Origin: Micavibrio sp. | GTDB lineage: Bacteria; Pseudomonadota; Alphaproteobacteria; Micavibrionales; UBA2020 | Assembly (NCBI GenBank): GCA_028283745.1 | Contig: JAPWJZ010000006.1 | Coordinates: forward strand, 186,001 to 250,000 | DNA: 64,000 nucleotides | Direction of reading: 5' to 3' | Shown here: piece after piece, positions 43,029 through 50,624 of the stretch | Numbering within the stretch: the first letter of the stretch is position 1 | Layout: every line of letters starts with the position of its first letter | Made by a program: the position numbers and the translations under genes | The notes under the pieces: model-generated | Database searches by the model: none | What the model saw: the letters and a program-made list of their open reading frames with translations, nothing else | What the model was told of the DNA's origin: nothing

Positions 43029-44314
43029 ACAGCCTCCTGCAGCTTGTTACCTGCGGCGGCGGCAAACACCTGCGCGAATTTATAAACATCGGTGAAGCTG
43101 TTATACAACGGCACGGGTGCCACGCGGATGCAGTCAGGCTCCCGCCAGTCGCAAATGACACCAGCCTTCGTCAGCGCATCGAACACCGCGCGGCCGTTTT
43201 CCGCCAGTGTCAGCGACAGTTGGCAGCCACGCTCGCTTGGGTTTTCGGGCGTAATAATAGCAAGGCCGGGAATATTCAGGTGCTTCAACAGGTATTCAAG
43301 GTAGCCGGTCAATTGCACGCTTTTATCCCGCAGGTTTTTCATGCCGGCGTCTTTGAACAGTTGCAGCGACACGCGGCTGGCCGCAAGCGCAAGGATGGGC
43401 GGGTTTGACAATTGCCAGCCTTCCGCCCCTTGCATGGGCTGGAAGTTGGGGCCCATTTTAAAGCGCGTCGTTTTGTCATGACCCCACCAGCCCGCAAAAC
43501 GCGGCAGGCTGAAGTTTTCTGCATGGCGGCTATGCACAAAGCAGCCCGCCACGCTGCCGGGGCCGGAGTTCAGGTATTTATAGCTGCACCATGCCGCAAA
43601 ATCGACGCCCCAGTCGTGCAGCTTCAGCGGCACGTTGCCGACGGCGTGGGCAAGATCAAAACCCACAACGCAGCCCTGGTGAAAACCAACGCGGGCAATG
43701 CGCTCGAGGTTAAAAAGCTGGCCCGTGTAGTAATGCACGCCGCCCATTAAAATAAGCGCTATGTCTTTGCCGTGCGCGCCAATGTAATGTTCGACATCTT
43801 CAAGGTTCAGCGTTTCTTCCCCCTGCCGCGGGTGCAGTTCCACCAGCGATTTGGCGGGGTCAAAACCGTGATAGCGGATTTGCGATTCAATTGCGTAACG
43901 GTCGGATGGGAACGGGTTATGCTCGATCAGGATTTTATGCCGCTGCGCCGTGGGGCGGTAGAATGATGCCATCATCAGGTGCAGGTTAACGGTCAGCCCG
44001 TTCATCATCACAACTTCGGATTTTTCCGCACCCACCAGTTCCGCCGCCAGCGCCGAGACGTCTTCATGCGCGGGCAGCCACGGGTTTTTGGCATGGAAAT
44101 GACCTTCAACACCCAGCGTTTTCCAGTCTTCCAGTTCCTGCTGCAACGCGGCGGCAACGCCCTTCGGCTGCAGGCCCAGTGAATTGCCGCAAAGGTAAAT
44201 AGATTCCCCGCCACCCGGCGCTTTGGGAATGTGGAACTGCTGACGGAAGGATGCCAGCGGGTCGGCGGCATCCATGTCGCGGGCAAAGTCGGCATCGGGG
44301 CGGAAAGATGTCAT
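43025..44314 (-). CDS. kynU: Kynureninase
   Basis: 429 residues. A PLP fold type I enzyme with the Schiff-base Lys in WCSYKYLNSGPGS, GNSLGLQP near the N terminus, GFDLAHAVGNVPL with the Asp, and GWWGH. It hydrolyses 3-hydroxykynurenine to 3-hydroxyanthranilate and alanine. The start overlaps the formamidase stop by four bases and its stop overlaps the kmo start, so three genes are coupled by ATGA-type overlaps. Confidence 0.96.
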   Translation of the reverse strand: MTSFRPDADFARDMDAADPLASFRQQFHIPKAPGGGESIYLCGNSLGLQPKGVAAALQQELEDWKTLGVEGHFHAKNPWLPAHEDVSALAAELVGAEKSEVVMMNGLTVNLHLMMASFYRPTAQRHKILIEHNPFPSDRYAIESQIRYHGFDPAKSLVELHPRQGEETLNLEDVEHYIGAHGKDIALILMGGVHYYTGQLFNLERIARVGFHQGCVVGFDLAHAVGNVPLKLHDWGVDFAAWCSYKYLNSGPGSVAGCFVHSRHAENFSLPRFAGWWGHDKTTRFKMGPNFQPMQGAEGWQLSNPPILALAASRVSLQLFKDAGMKNLRDKSVQLTGYLEYLLKHLNIPGLAIITPENPSERGCQLSLTLAENGRAVFDALTKAGVICDWREPDCIRVAPVPLYNSFTDVYKFAQVFAAAAGNKLQEAV

Positions 44315-45081
44315 GTTATCACCTTGTGCAGCAAAGGCCTGCTCGGCGCGGCATCACCATCGAAAGCCGCGACCTGCAGGTTGAGGATGTAAAAACCGTC
44401 CGGCACACTGTCCGGAATATAGGCAAGTTCGGTAATGGTTTTGGCGCTGTCCGGCGCATCCCAGAAAATGCGGTGGCACGATAGCAGCCCGTCATCATCC
44501 GCCCGGTCAACCGACGGCAGGTCGCAAACCAAATGCCGCACACCCAGCGCCGCAATATAATGCATGGCATCATGCGTTAAAAATGGCGCAGGTGACGCCG
44601 CATAATCGCGCCGCCGCTTTTCATCGCCGTTCGGCGTGGTGCGGATGACCAGTGCCGCCAGCCGGTCACGCGGTACTTGCGCCAAGGCCGCTTTTAGGGC
44701 GGCAGCGGTAATGACGCTGTCTTGCGGCTGCAGGGCGGGCGTATATTTTTCAACGGATCCTGCAACAGGCGTTACCGTGACCAGCGTTGCTGGCAGCAGG
44801 GTTTCCTGCAGCAGTTTATGCACCGGCACGGGTTGCGCCGTAATGTGGCCGACGCCTTCGGTATGCGTGCCATGCAGGTGCGGGCTGAAATGGTACATGG
44901 CGCAATTGCAGCTGCCGCCCGCGGCAACGCTGCCGGTAAAGCCGCCCGCCTGAAACGGTTCGATGCCGGGGGGCGCGGCCCCAAACGCTGCAACACCATT
45001 GACGCTGACGGGAATAGAAATATCCACCCCCTGCCCCGGCTGCACGGTCGCGCCTTTATATGTCAGCAGAACATCAACCAT
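44311..45081 (-). CDS. kynB: Kynurenine formamidase, cyclase family
   Basis: 256 residues of the cyclase/KynB metal-dependent hydrolase family (PF04199). The metal site is HLHGTHTEGVGH, where the usual HxGTHxDxxxH has Glu in place of Asp, a variant subgroup of this family. Further motifs are LVIRTTPNGDEKRR and LVCDLPSVDRADDDG. Operon context gives the function: hydrolysis of N-formylkynurenine to kynurenine and formate, the first step for this operon. It is longer than classical KynB (about 210). Its start overlaps the upstream decarboxylase gene by eight bases. Confidence 0.83.
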   Translation of the reverse strand: MVDVLLTYKGATVQPGQGVDISIPVSVNGVAAFGAAPPGIEPFQAGGFTGSVAAGGSCNCAMYHFSPHLHGTHTEGVGHITAQPVPVHKLLQETLLPATLVTVTPVAGSVEKYTPALQPQDSVITAAALKAALAQVPRDRLAALVIRTTPNGDEKRRRDYAASPAPFLTHDAMHYIAALGVRHLVCDLPSVDRADDDGLLSCHRIFWDAPDSAKTITELAYIPDSVPDGFYILNLQVAAFDGDAAPSRPLLHKVIT

Positions 45082-46198
45082 GCAGGCCCAGCCACTCGCG
45101 GGCCGTGCCGCTAAAAAGCCGTTCTTTTTCCGCCAGCTTCAGCCCCGGCAGATAGTCGATGATATGGCCGGGATAAATCGCCTTGGGCTTGGGGTAAGGG
45201 CAGCGGTTGCCCTGCGCGTCAAAATACGTGGCGGCATCATACGGGTCAATTTCGCCCAGCGGATAGGGGTAGTCAGACCCCATGGCAACGCGGTGGATGC
45301 CGAATTGCGCCAGCAGCAGGCGCAGCACGTTTTCATCATGCACCAGCGTATCCACATAAACACCGCAGTTTTTGATGGTGTCGTAGGGGTTAAGGCGCGA
45401 GGGGCCGGCGAATAAATCCGGCCGCGCATAAGCGCCATGTTCCAGCCGGCCCAGCAGGCCCGCCACCGCGCCGCCGCCGTGTGCGTACATGACGCGTAGT
45501 TTTGGCAGCCGTTCATGCACGCCGCCGCAGCGCATGGAATCAAACGCCAGCGCCGTTTCCATGACCATGCCCACAAGCCAGGGCCGCCAGTTGCGGCCGG
45601 GGTTCATGCGCTTTTTCAGGCGTTCTTCCGTCGGCGTCATAAACCCGCCCCACGGGTGGATAAAAACCGCCATGCCGAGCGCAGACGCCGCCTCGAAAAC
45701 GGGAAAAATCCGCGCGTCATCCAGCTCCATGCCGTTGATGTTGGAATTTATCTCGAAGCCGGGCATGTTGTGCTGCGATTTAATGCGTTCAAGCTCCGCA
45801 ATTGCGGCATCCGGGAATTGCAGCGGCAATGCGCCCAAGGCAAGGAACCGTTTGGGGAAGCGCGCGACAGTCGCCGCATTGTCGTCATTTAAAATACGGC
45901 AGATGTCGATGGCGTCCTGCGCGTTATCCACATAATCCGGCAGCATCATCGGCGTGGGGGAAAGAACCTGCAGGGTAACGCCATGTTCATCGCAATCAGC
46001 AATGCGTGCGGCGCCATCATACGCATTATCCTCTATGATGCGCTGCACCTCGCCCTTGCTATTCACCATTTCGGCGCAGCAGCGGTGCGTAGCGTGCCCG
46101 CGAATGCGGATGAAATCGGCATAGCGCGAAAAACGCGCCAGCGCGTCGAACGTATCCGGCGAAGTTGTGGTATGGGTGTGAACGTCCCAGCGCTCCAT
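45074..46198 (-). CDS. nbaD: 2-Amino-3-carboxymuconate-6-semialdehyde decarboxylase (ACMSD)
   Basis: 374 residues from ATG at 46198, one base shared with the dioxygenase stop (TAATG); the frame is open 21 codons further up. Amidohydrolase TIM barrel: metal-binding WDVHTHTT at the start, FIHPWGGFMTP with a His, MYAHGGGAV, and GSDYPYPLG with the last Asp. It decarboxylates the unstable ACMS made by the 3-hydroxyanthranilate dioxygenase to 2-aminomuconate semialdehyde, so carbon is steered to catabolism rather than NAD synthesis. ACMSD is usually about 335 residues; this one is a little longer. Confidence 0.92.
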   Translation of the reverse strand: MERWDVHTHTTTSPDTFDALARFSRYADFIRIRGHATHRCCAEMVNSKGEVQRIIEDNAYDGAARIADCDEHGVTLQVLSPTPMMLPDYVDNAQDAIDICRILNDDNAATVARFPKRFLALGALPLQFPDAAIAELERIKSQHNMPGFEINSNINGMELDDARIFPVFEAASALGMAVFIHPWGGFMTPTEERLKKRMNPGRNWRPWLVGMVMETALAFDSMRCGGVHERLPKLRVMYAHGGGAVAGLLGRLEHGAYARPDLFAGPSRLNPYDTIKNCGVYVDTLVHDENVLRLLLAQFGIHRVAMGSDYPYPLGEIDPYDAATYFDAQGNRCPYPKPKAIYPGHIIDYLPGLKLAEKERLFSGTAREWLGLHG

Positions 46199-46731
46199 TA
46201 TCCGGCCACCTTTTTCTGGCGGCTTTCCGGCAGCGGCATGACATAGCCGCAGGCTTTGCACGTGCGCGCAGCCTCGTTTTGCCAGAAGCGGTCGAACAGC
46301 GGCGGCAGGTCCTTCACAATGCTTTGCAGCGGCAAATATTCATCGTGCAGCTTGGCGTGGCATTTGTCGCAGAACCACATAAAGCCATCGCGTTCTTCGG
46401 CGGTACGCTTGCGTTCCATCACCAGGCCCACGGTATTTTCCCTGCGCTGCGGGGAATGCGGCACGTGCGCGGGCAGCAGGAACATATCCCCCTCGCGAAT
46501 ATCAATGTCGCGCGGCTTGCCGTTTTCCATGATGCGCAGCACCATGTCCCCTTCCAGCTGGAAGAAGAATTCCTCGCCGGGGTCGTCATGGTAATCCTTG
46601 CGGCTGTTGGGGCCGCCCACAGCCATGATGATGAAGTCGCCATCGTCATACACCTGCTTGTTGCCGACGGGCGGTTTTAGATCATGGCGGTTATCATCAA
46701 TCCATTTTTTGAAATTGAACGGTGCGCGCAT
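46198..46731 (-). CDS. nbaC: 3-Hydroxyanthranilate 3,4-dioxygenase
   Basis: 177 residues, a bacterial HAAO of cupin fold. Catalytic iron ligands are seen in KDYHDDPGEEFFFQLEG (His, Glu) and LPAHVPHSPQR (His). The C terminus carries the rubredoxin-like four-Cys iron site of bacterial enzymes (CDKCH and CKACG). It opens 3-hydroxyanthranilate to 2-amino-3-carboxymuconate semialdehyde. Four bases separate it from the RidA gene upstream, and its stop is fused to the decarboxylase start. Confidence 0.96.
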   Translation of the reverse strand: MRAPFNFKKWIDDNRHDLKPPVGNKQVYDDGDFIIMAVGGPNSRKDYHDDPGEEFFFQLEGDMVLRIMENGKPRDIDIREGDMFLLPAHVPHSPQRRENTVGLVMERKRTAEERDGFMWFCDKCHAKLHDEYLPLQSIVKDLPPLFDRFWQNEAARTCKACGYVMPLPESRQKKVAG

Positions 46732-46735
46732 GGCT

Positions 46736-47161
46736 TTATTCCTTTATCACGGCAATGCATTTCAGCTCGATGGCGATGGGCGTTGGCAGTGCCGTTACCT
46801 CCAGCGTTGTGCGGCAGGGCGGGTTGCTGGCGAAGTACTGCGCCCAGAGCTTGTTGTAGATGGGGAAGTCATTTTTCATGTTGGTCAGGTAGACCGTGAC
46901 ATCCACAAGGTCTTCCCACGCCGCGCCGGAGGATTCGAGGATGTTCTTCACGTTCTCGAACACGCTGTGGCACTGGGTTTCAATGTCGTAGGCGGTGATG
47001 TTGCGGTTTTCATCCAGCGTCACGCCGGGAATGTCCTTGCTGCCCTTTTTGCGCGGGCCGACACCGGAGAGGAACAGCAGGTTGCCGACACGGCGTGCAT
47101 GCGGGTATGCGCCAACGGGTTCTGGCGCCTTGTCTGAAATATGCGCGGTGGAAACAGTCAT
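46736..47161 (-). CDS. nbaF: RidA-family protein, probable 2-aminomuconate deaminase
   Basis: 141 residues from ATG at 47161; upstream codons read into the dehydrogenase gene. RidA/YjgF signatures: EPVGAYPHARRVGNLLFLSGVGP, DLVDVTVYLTNM and RTTLEVTALP. This chorismate-mutase-like trimer family includes the 2-aminomuconate deaminases NbaF/AmnD. Located between the semialdehyde dehydrogenase and the dioxygenase genes, it fits the step that removes ammonia from 2-aminomuconate to give 4-oxalocrotonate. The specific activity is inferred from place in the operon. Confidence 0.85.
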   Translation of the reverse strand: MTVSTAHISDKAPEPVGAYPHARRVGNLLFLSGVGPRKKGSKDIPGVTLDENRNITAYDIETQCHSVFENVKNILESSGAAWEDLVDVTVYLTNMKNDFPIYNKLWAQYFASNPPCRTTLEVTALPTPIAIELKCIAVIKE

Positions 47162-47174
47162 GGATTTATTTCCT

Positions 47175-48635
47175 TCAGGCTTTGGCCGCGTTGGGGCGGC
47201 TGACGGTTTTTTCCTCGGTAAAGAATTCAAGTGCGCGCAGGCCGCCTTCGCGCCCGACGCCGGAATTTTTCATGCCGCCGAATGGCGTGCGCAAGTCGCG
47301 CATGTTCCAGCAATTGACCCAAACGATGCCGCTGTCGATACGGGCGGCAACACGTTCCCCGCGCGCGGCGTCTTCCGTCCAGATGGAAGCGGCAAGGCCA
47401 TATTCCGTGCCGTTGGCAAGGCGAATAGCTTCGTCTTCATCCCGGAACGGCATAAGCGTGACAACGGGGCCGAAAATTTCTTCCTGATTGGTGCGGCAGT
47501 GCAGCGGCAGGCCTTCGATGATGGTGGGCTCGATAAAATAACCCTCAGCGCAGCGGCCGGGAACGATTTTGCGGCGGCCACCGGTTAAAATGCGCCCGCC
47601 CTCCTGCTCCGCTATATCAAGGCAGCTTAATACCTTCTCCATATGCGCCTTGGAGACAAGCGCGCCGAGCAATATATCCGGCTGCAGCGGGTCGCCGATG
47701 CTCATGTCCGACGCTTCCTTCACCAAGGCATCGCGGAATTTTTCGTAGATTGTATCCTGCACCAGAACACGCGAACCGCAGAGGCAGATTTGCCCCTGAT
47801 TGGTGAAACCTGCCATTTTTGCGCCCGTCACAGCCTTGGCAAAATCGGCATCGTCAAACACAACTGTCGGGTTTTTGCCGCCAAGCTCCAACGATACTTT
47901 TTTCAGCAGCTTCGCGCCGCCGCTGTAAATCTCGCGTCCCGTTGCCGTGCCGCCGGTAAAGGAAATGGCGGGAGTACGCGGGTGCTGCGTAATGGCCGCG
48001 CCAATTTTGGGCCCCCTGCCGTGCAGCACGTTTAAGACACCCTTGGGAAAGCCCGCTTCATTGGCAAAGGCGGAAAGCATGAAGGCCGTCAGCGGCGTCA
48101 CCTCGCTCGGCTTTGCAATGACGCAGTTACCGGCGGCAAGCGCGGGGGCAAGCTTCCAGGTAAACAGCAGCAGCGGCAGGTTCCACGGTGAAATAATGGC
48201 GACGGTGCCAAAGGGCTGGCGCAGGGTATAACTGTAAGAACCCGGCGATTCATAGGTATTTCCGCCCAGCAGCTTTCCCGCATCTGCAAAGAAGCGCAGG
48301 TTGGCGATGGCACGGGGAATATCTACCGCGGCGCAAAGCGACAGCGGCTTGCCGTTATCCATGCATTCGGCTTCGATGAAGCGTTCGGCATTCGCCTCAA
48401 TCAAATCGGCAAGTTTATGCATGATGGCGGCGCGTTTTTCCGCGCCCATGCCGCGCCATGCCGGAAAGGCTTTTTCGGCGGCGGTGACGGCAAGCTCAAG
48501 GTCGCGGGCATCGGAATCCGGCACATCGGCAAAGCTTTGCGCAATGGCGGGGTTGATGCTGTCAAAATATTCACCGGATGCAGGCGGCAGCATTTGCCCG
48601 CCGATGAAGTTCTGGATTTTGATGCCGTTCGCCAT
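47175..48635 (-). CDS. nbaE: 2-Aminomuconate-6-semialdehyde dehydrogenase (aldehyde dehydrogenase family)
   Basis: 486 residues, ordinary ALDH length. Motifs: Asn in ISPWNLPLLL, catalytic Glu in SLELGGKNP, nucleophile Cys in GQICLCGSR and the NAD-binding GPKIGAAITQHP region. It oxidises 2-aminomuconate semialdehyde from the ACMSD step to 2-aminomuconate with NAD+. The closely related 2-hydroxymuconate semialdehyde dehydrogenases cannot be separated by sequence alone; operon context favours the amino substrate. It sits 13 bases upstream of the RidA gene. Confidence 0.9.
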   Translation of the reverse strand: MANGIKIQNFIGGQMLPPASGEYFDSINPAIAQSFADVPDSDARDLELAVTAAEKAFPAWRGMGAEKRAAIMHKLADLIEANAERFIEAECMDNGKPLSLCAAVDIPRAIANLRFFADAGKLLGGNTYESPGSYSYTLRQPFGTVAIISPWNLPLLLFTWKLAPALAAGNCVIAKPSEVTPLTAFMLSAFANEAGFPKGVLNVLHGRGPKIGAAITQHPRTPAISFTGGTATGREIYSGGAKLLKKVSLELGGKNPTVVFDDADFAKAVTGAKMAGFTNQGQICLCGSRVLVQDTIYEKFRDALVKEASDMSIGDPLQPDILLGALVSKAHMEKVLSCLDIAEQEGGRILTGGRRKIVPGRCAEGYFIEPTIIEGLPLHCRTNQEEIFGPVVTLMPFRDEDEAIRLANGTEYGLAASIWTEDAARGERVAARIDSGIVWVNCWNMRDLRTPFGGMKNSGVGREGGLRALEFFTEEKTVSRPNAAKA

Positions 48636-48638
48636 GCG

Positions 48639-49427
48639 TTACAGGCTCGCGGTTCTGCCGCCGTCGACCGGCAGGTTGATGCCGTTGATATAAGCGGCGG
48701 CGGGGCTTGCGAGGAAGGCGATGGCCGCGCCCAGTTCCGCCGGGTTGGCAAAACGGCCGGCAGGAATGGTGGCAATTTCATCCGCCATCACTTCGGCTTC
48801 GGGCTTGCCGGTTTTTTTGACCTTGCCGGCAATAATTTCCTGCATGCGGCCTGTGTCGGTTGCGCCGGGCAGCACGTTGTTGACGGTAATGCCAAAAGGC
48901 GCAAGTTCCGCCGACAGCGTTTTCGACCAGCTGGCAACAGCGCCGCGAATGGTATTGGAAACGCCAAGACCCTTGATGGGCTGTTTGACCGATGTTGAAA
49001 TGACGTTGATGATGCGGCCATAGCCGGCCGCCTTCATGCCCGGCACAACCGCCTGCACCAGCAGGTGGCTGACCATAAGGTGCTGCGCGAAGACAGCGGC
49101 AAAGTCATTGACCGACGCGCTTAAGGCCGGGCCCGGCGGCGGGCCGCCCGCGTTGTTAACGAGGATATGCACGGCGGGTTCTTTGGCAAGGTACGCCTTA
49201 ATGGCGGCATCCACATCATCCACATCGATAAAATCGAGCGCGATATAATCGTGCTTCTGGCCCTTGGCGGTATCCAGCTTCGCCATGGCTTCCTGCAACG
49301 TCGCTTCGGTGCGGGCGATAAGGATGACGGAAGCGCCGAGCAGCGCCAGCTCTACAGCCGCCGCGCGGCCAATGCCCTTGCTTGCGCCGCAGACGATAGC
49401 CCGCTTGCCGGTGAGGTCGATATTCAT
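48639..49427 (-). CDS. Short-chain dehydrogenase/reductase, first gene of the kynurenine operon
   Basis: 262 residues of classical SDR type: NAD(P) motif VCGASKGIGRAAAV (residues 11-24), NNAGGPPPG, catalytic Ser of the ISTS motif, and C-terminal PVDGG. The conserved Tyr of YxxxK is not evident: the usual YSASK position reads GVSNTIRGAVASW, so Tyr and Lys both appear substituted. It may be catalytically altered or belong to the 2-keto-gluconate-type atypical SDRs. Its role in kynurenine breakdown is unknown; no standard step needs it. Three bases separate it from the dehydrogenase gene, so it is cotranscribed. Confidence 0.85.
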   Translation of the reverse strand: MNIDLTGKRAIVCGASKGIGRAAAVELALLGASVILIARTEATLQEAMAKLDTAKGQKHDYIALDFIDVDDVDAAIKAYLAKEPAVHILVNNAGGPPPGPALSASVNDFAAVFAQHLMVSHLLVQAVVPGMKAAGYGRIINVISTSVKQPIKGLGVSNTIRGAVASWSKTLSAELAPFGITVNNVLPGATDTGRMQEIIAGKVKKTGKPEAEVMADEIATIPAGRFANPAELGAAIAFLASPAAAYINGINLPVDGGRTASL

Positions 49428-49538
49428 GGCCAGATGCCTTTATGTTTTTGCGTTGTACGTTTCTAGCACAAGCCGCCAGCGCGTGAAAGCGATGGCACAA
49501 AAGGCGGGCGGTTTACATAGAGCAGAAAGCCTGATATT

Positions 49539-50606
49539 TCAGGTATTCAGCACCAGCTTGACGGCCCCGGTTGCACCATCCATCGACAGCCAGACCTTGC
49601 CCGGGCGGGAAAGCCTGTCTTCCAGCGTCGCCATAAATTCAGGGCCGAGGGCGGTGACGCAAGGTATTCCCTGCTCCCGCGCCACCGTGCAGGCATGGGA
49701 CAGCGCGCCGCCTTCGGCAAAAAGCAGGGCGGAAGCATGTTCGAAAACCTCCACCGTTTCCGGCCGCGCACGGGGGAAGACGAAGATGGGGAATTCGGAC
49801 GGGTCGAGGGCGGAAAAGCTGCTGTCCGAATTTTTTACCAGCACAGCAACGCCTGTTACCTGCCCGCCGCAAACGGCAAGGCCCTGCCATTCCGTGGCTG
49901 TGGCTGTGGCTGTGGTCGTTGCCGGTTGCACGCGCGCAATATCATGTACGGCGGTTACAAGCGGTGGTTCATCCCAGAAATACGGCGGTACATCGGCTTC
50001 GGGAGCACGGCCGCGCTTGTGGGGAAACAGGTCGCCCCATGCGGCGGAAAGCTGCGTGCGGCGTTTTTGTATGTTCTGGATTTGCAGCACGGTCTTGCGC
50101 ACCGTCAACGGCGCTTTTTGCGGCGCCGAAAGCCACAAGGCAAGTTCTTGCGGGGTTTGTTTTGGCAGCCGCAGCAGAATGCCCTGCAAGGCAAGGCCCA
50201 GCGCCGTGCTTTCAATTAATTTATCGTCCGGGTTTTGCGGCAGCGGGGCTTTGCAGGTTTTATCCACATAGCGCTCGATGCGCCACTGGCTGCGCAGCAG
50301 CGTGGGCAACTGCATAAGGTTATTGCAGGGGATATAGGAAAAACCGCCATCCGCGCTTTGCCACGCCACAATCCAGCCGCAGCTGACCGTTTGTACCAGC
50401 AGGCTCCAGTTAATATACGGCACACCCCTGTGCCAGCGCAGCAGCGTATCCTTCGCCACCGGCAGGGCCAGCAGGCTGGCCGCGCGCCGCCAGATGGAAT
50501 TGGGATTTGCGGCATCGTAGACGTTTTCAAGCCGTTCGCATTCCGCCGCCGTCAATGACGGGGGCAGCGACGCTTCGTCGGAAAATTTAAGCCAGAGCGT
50601 GGACAT
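49539..50606 (-). CDS. Orphan PEP-utilizer mobile (phosphohistidine) domain protein
   Basis: 355 residues. The last about 110 match the PEP-utilizing mobile domain: GGQVTGVAVLV, then FAEGGALSHACTVAREQGIPCVTALG, with the phosphorylatable His in SHA. The N-terminal 240 residues (WRRAASLLALPVAKDTLLRW, then YVDKTCKAPLPQNPDD) contain no ATP-grasp or PEP-barrel motif I can see. Phosphoenolpyruvate synthase, PPDK and rifampin phosphotransferase all need such a partner. A three-copy GTGGCT repeat (49894-49915) encodes a Thr/Ala run between the two parts. It is 18 bases downstream of the propeller gene, likely in one operon. Its function is unknown. Confidence 0.65.
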   Translation of the reverse strand: MSTLWLKFSDEASLPPSLTAAECERLENVYDAANPNSIWRRAASLLALPVAKDTLLRWHRGVPYINWSLLVQTVSCGWIVAWQSADGGFSYIPCNNLMQLPTLLRSQWRIERYVDKTCKAPLPQNPDDKLIESTALGLALQGILLRLPKQTPQELALWLSAPQKAPLTVRKTVLQIQNIQKRRTQLSAAWGDLFPHKRGRAPEADVPPYFWDEPPLVTAVHDIARVQPATTTATATATEWQGLAVCGGQVTGVAVLVKNSDSSFSALDPSEFPIFVFPRARPETVEVFEHASALLFAEGGALSHACTVAREQGIPCVTALGPEFMATLEDRLSRPGKVWLSMDGATGAVKLVLNT

Positions 50607-50624
50607 ATAAACAGCGGTCGCCTT

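Noticed and set aside
49264-50271. 335-residue plus-strand frame over the SDR start and mobile-domain gene
   Set aside because: Antisense to supported genes, low-complexity Ser/Arg/Pro-rich translation.
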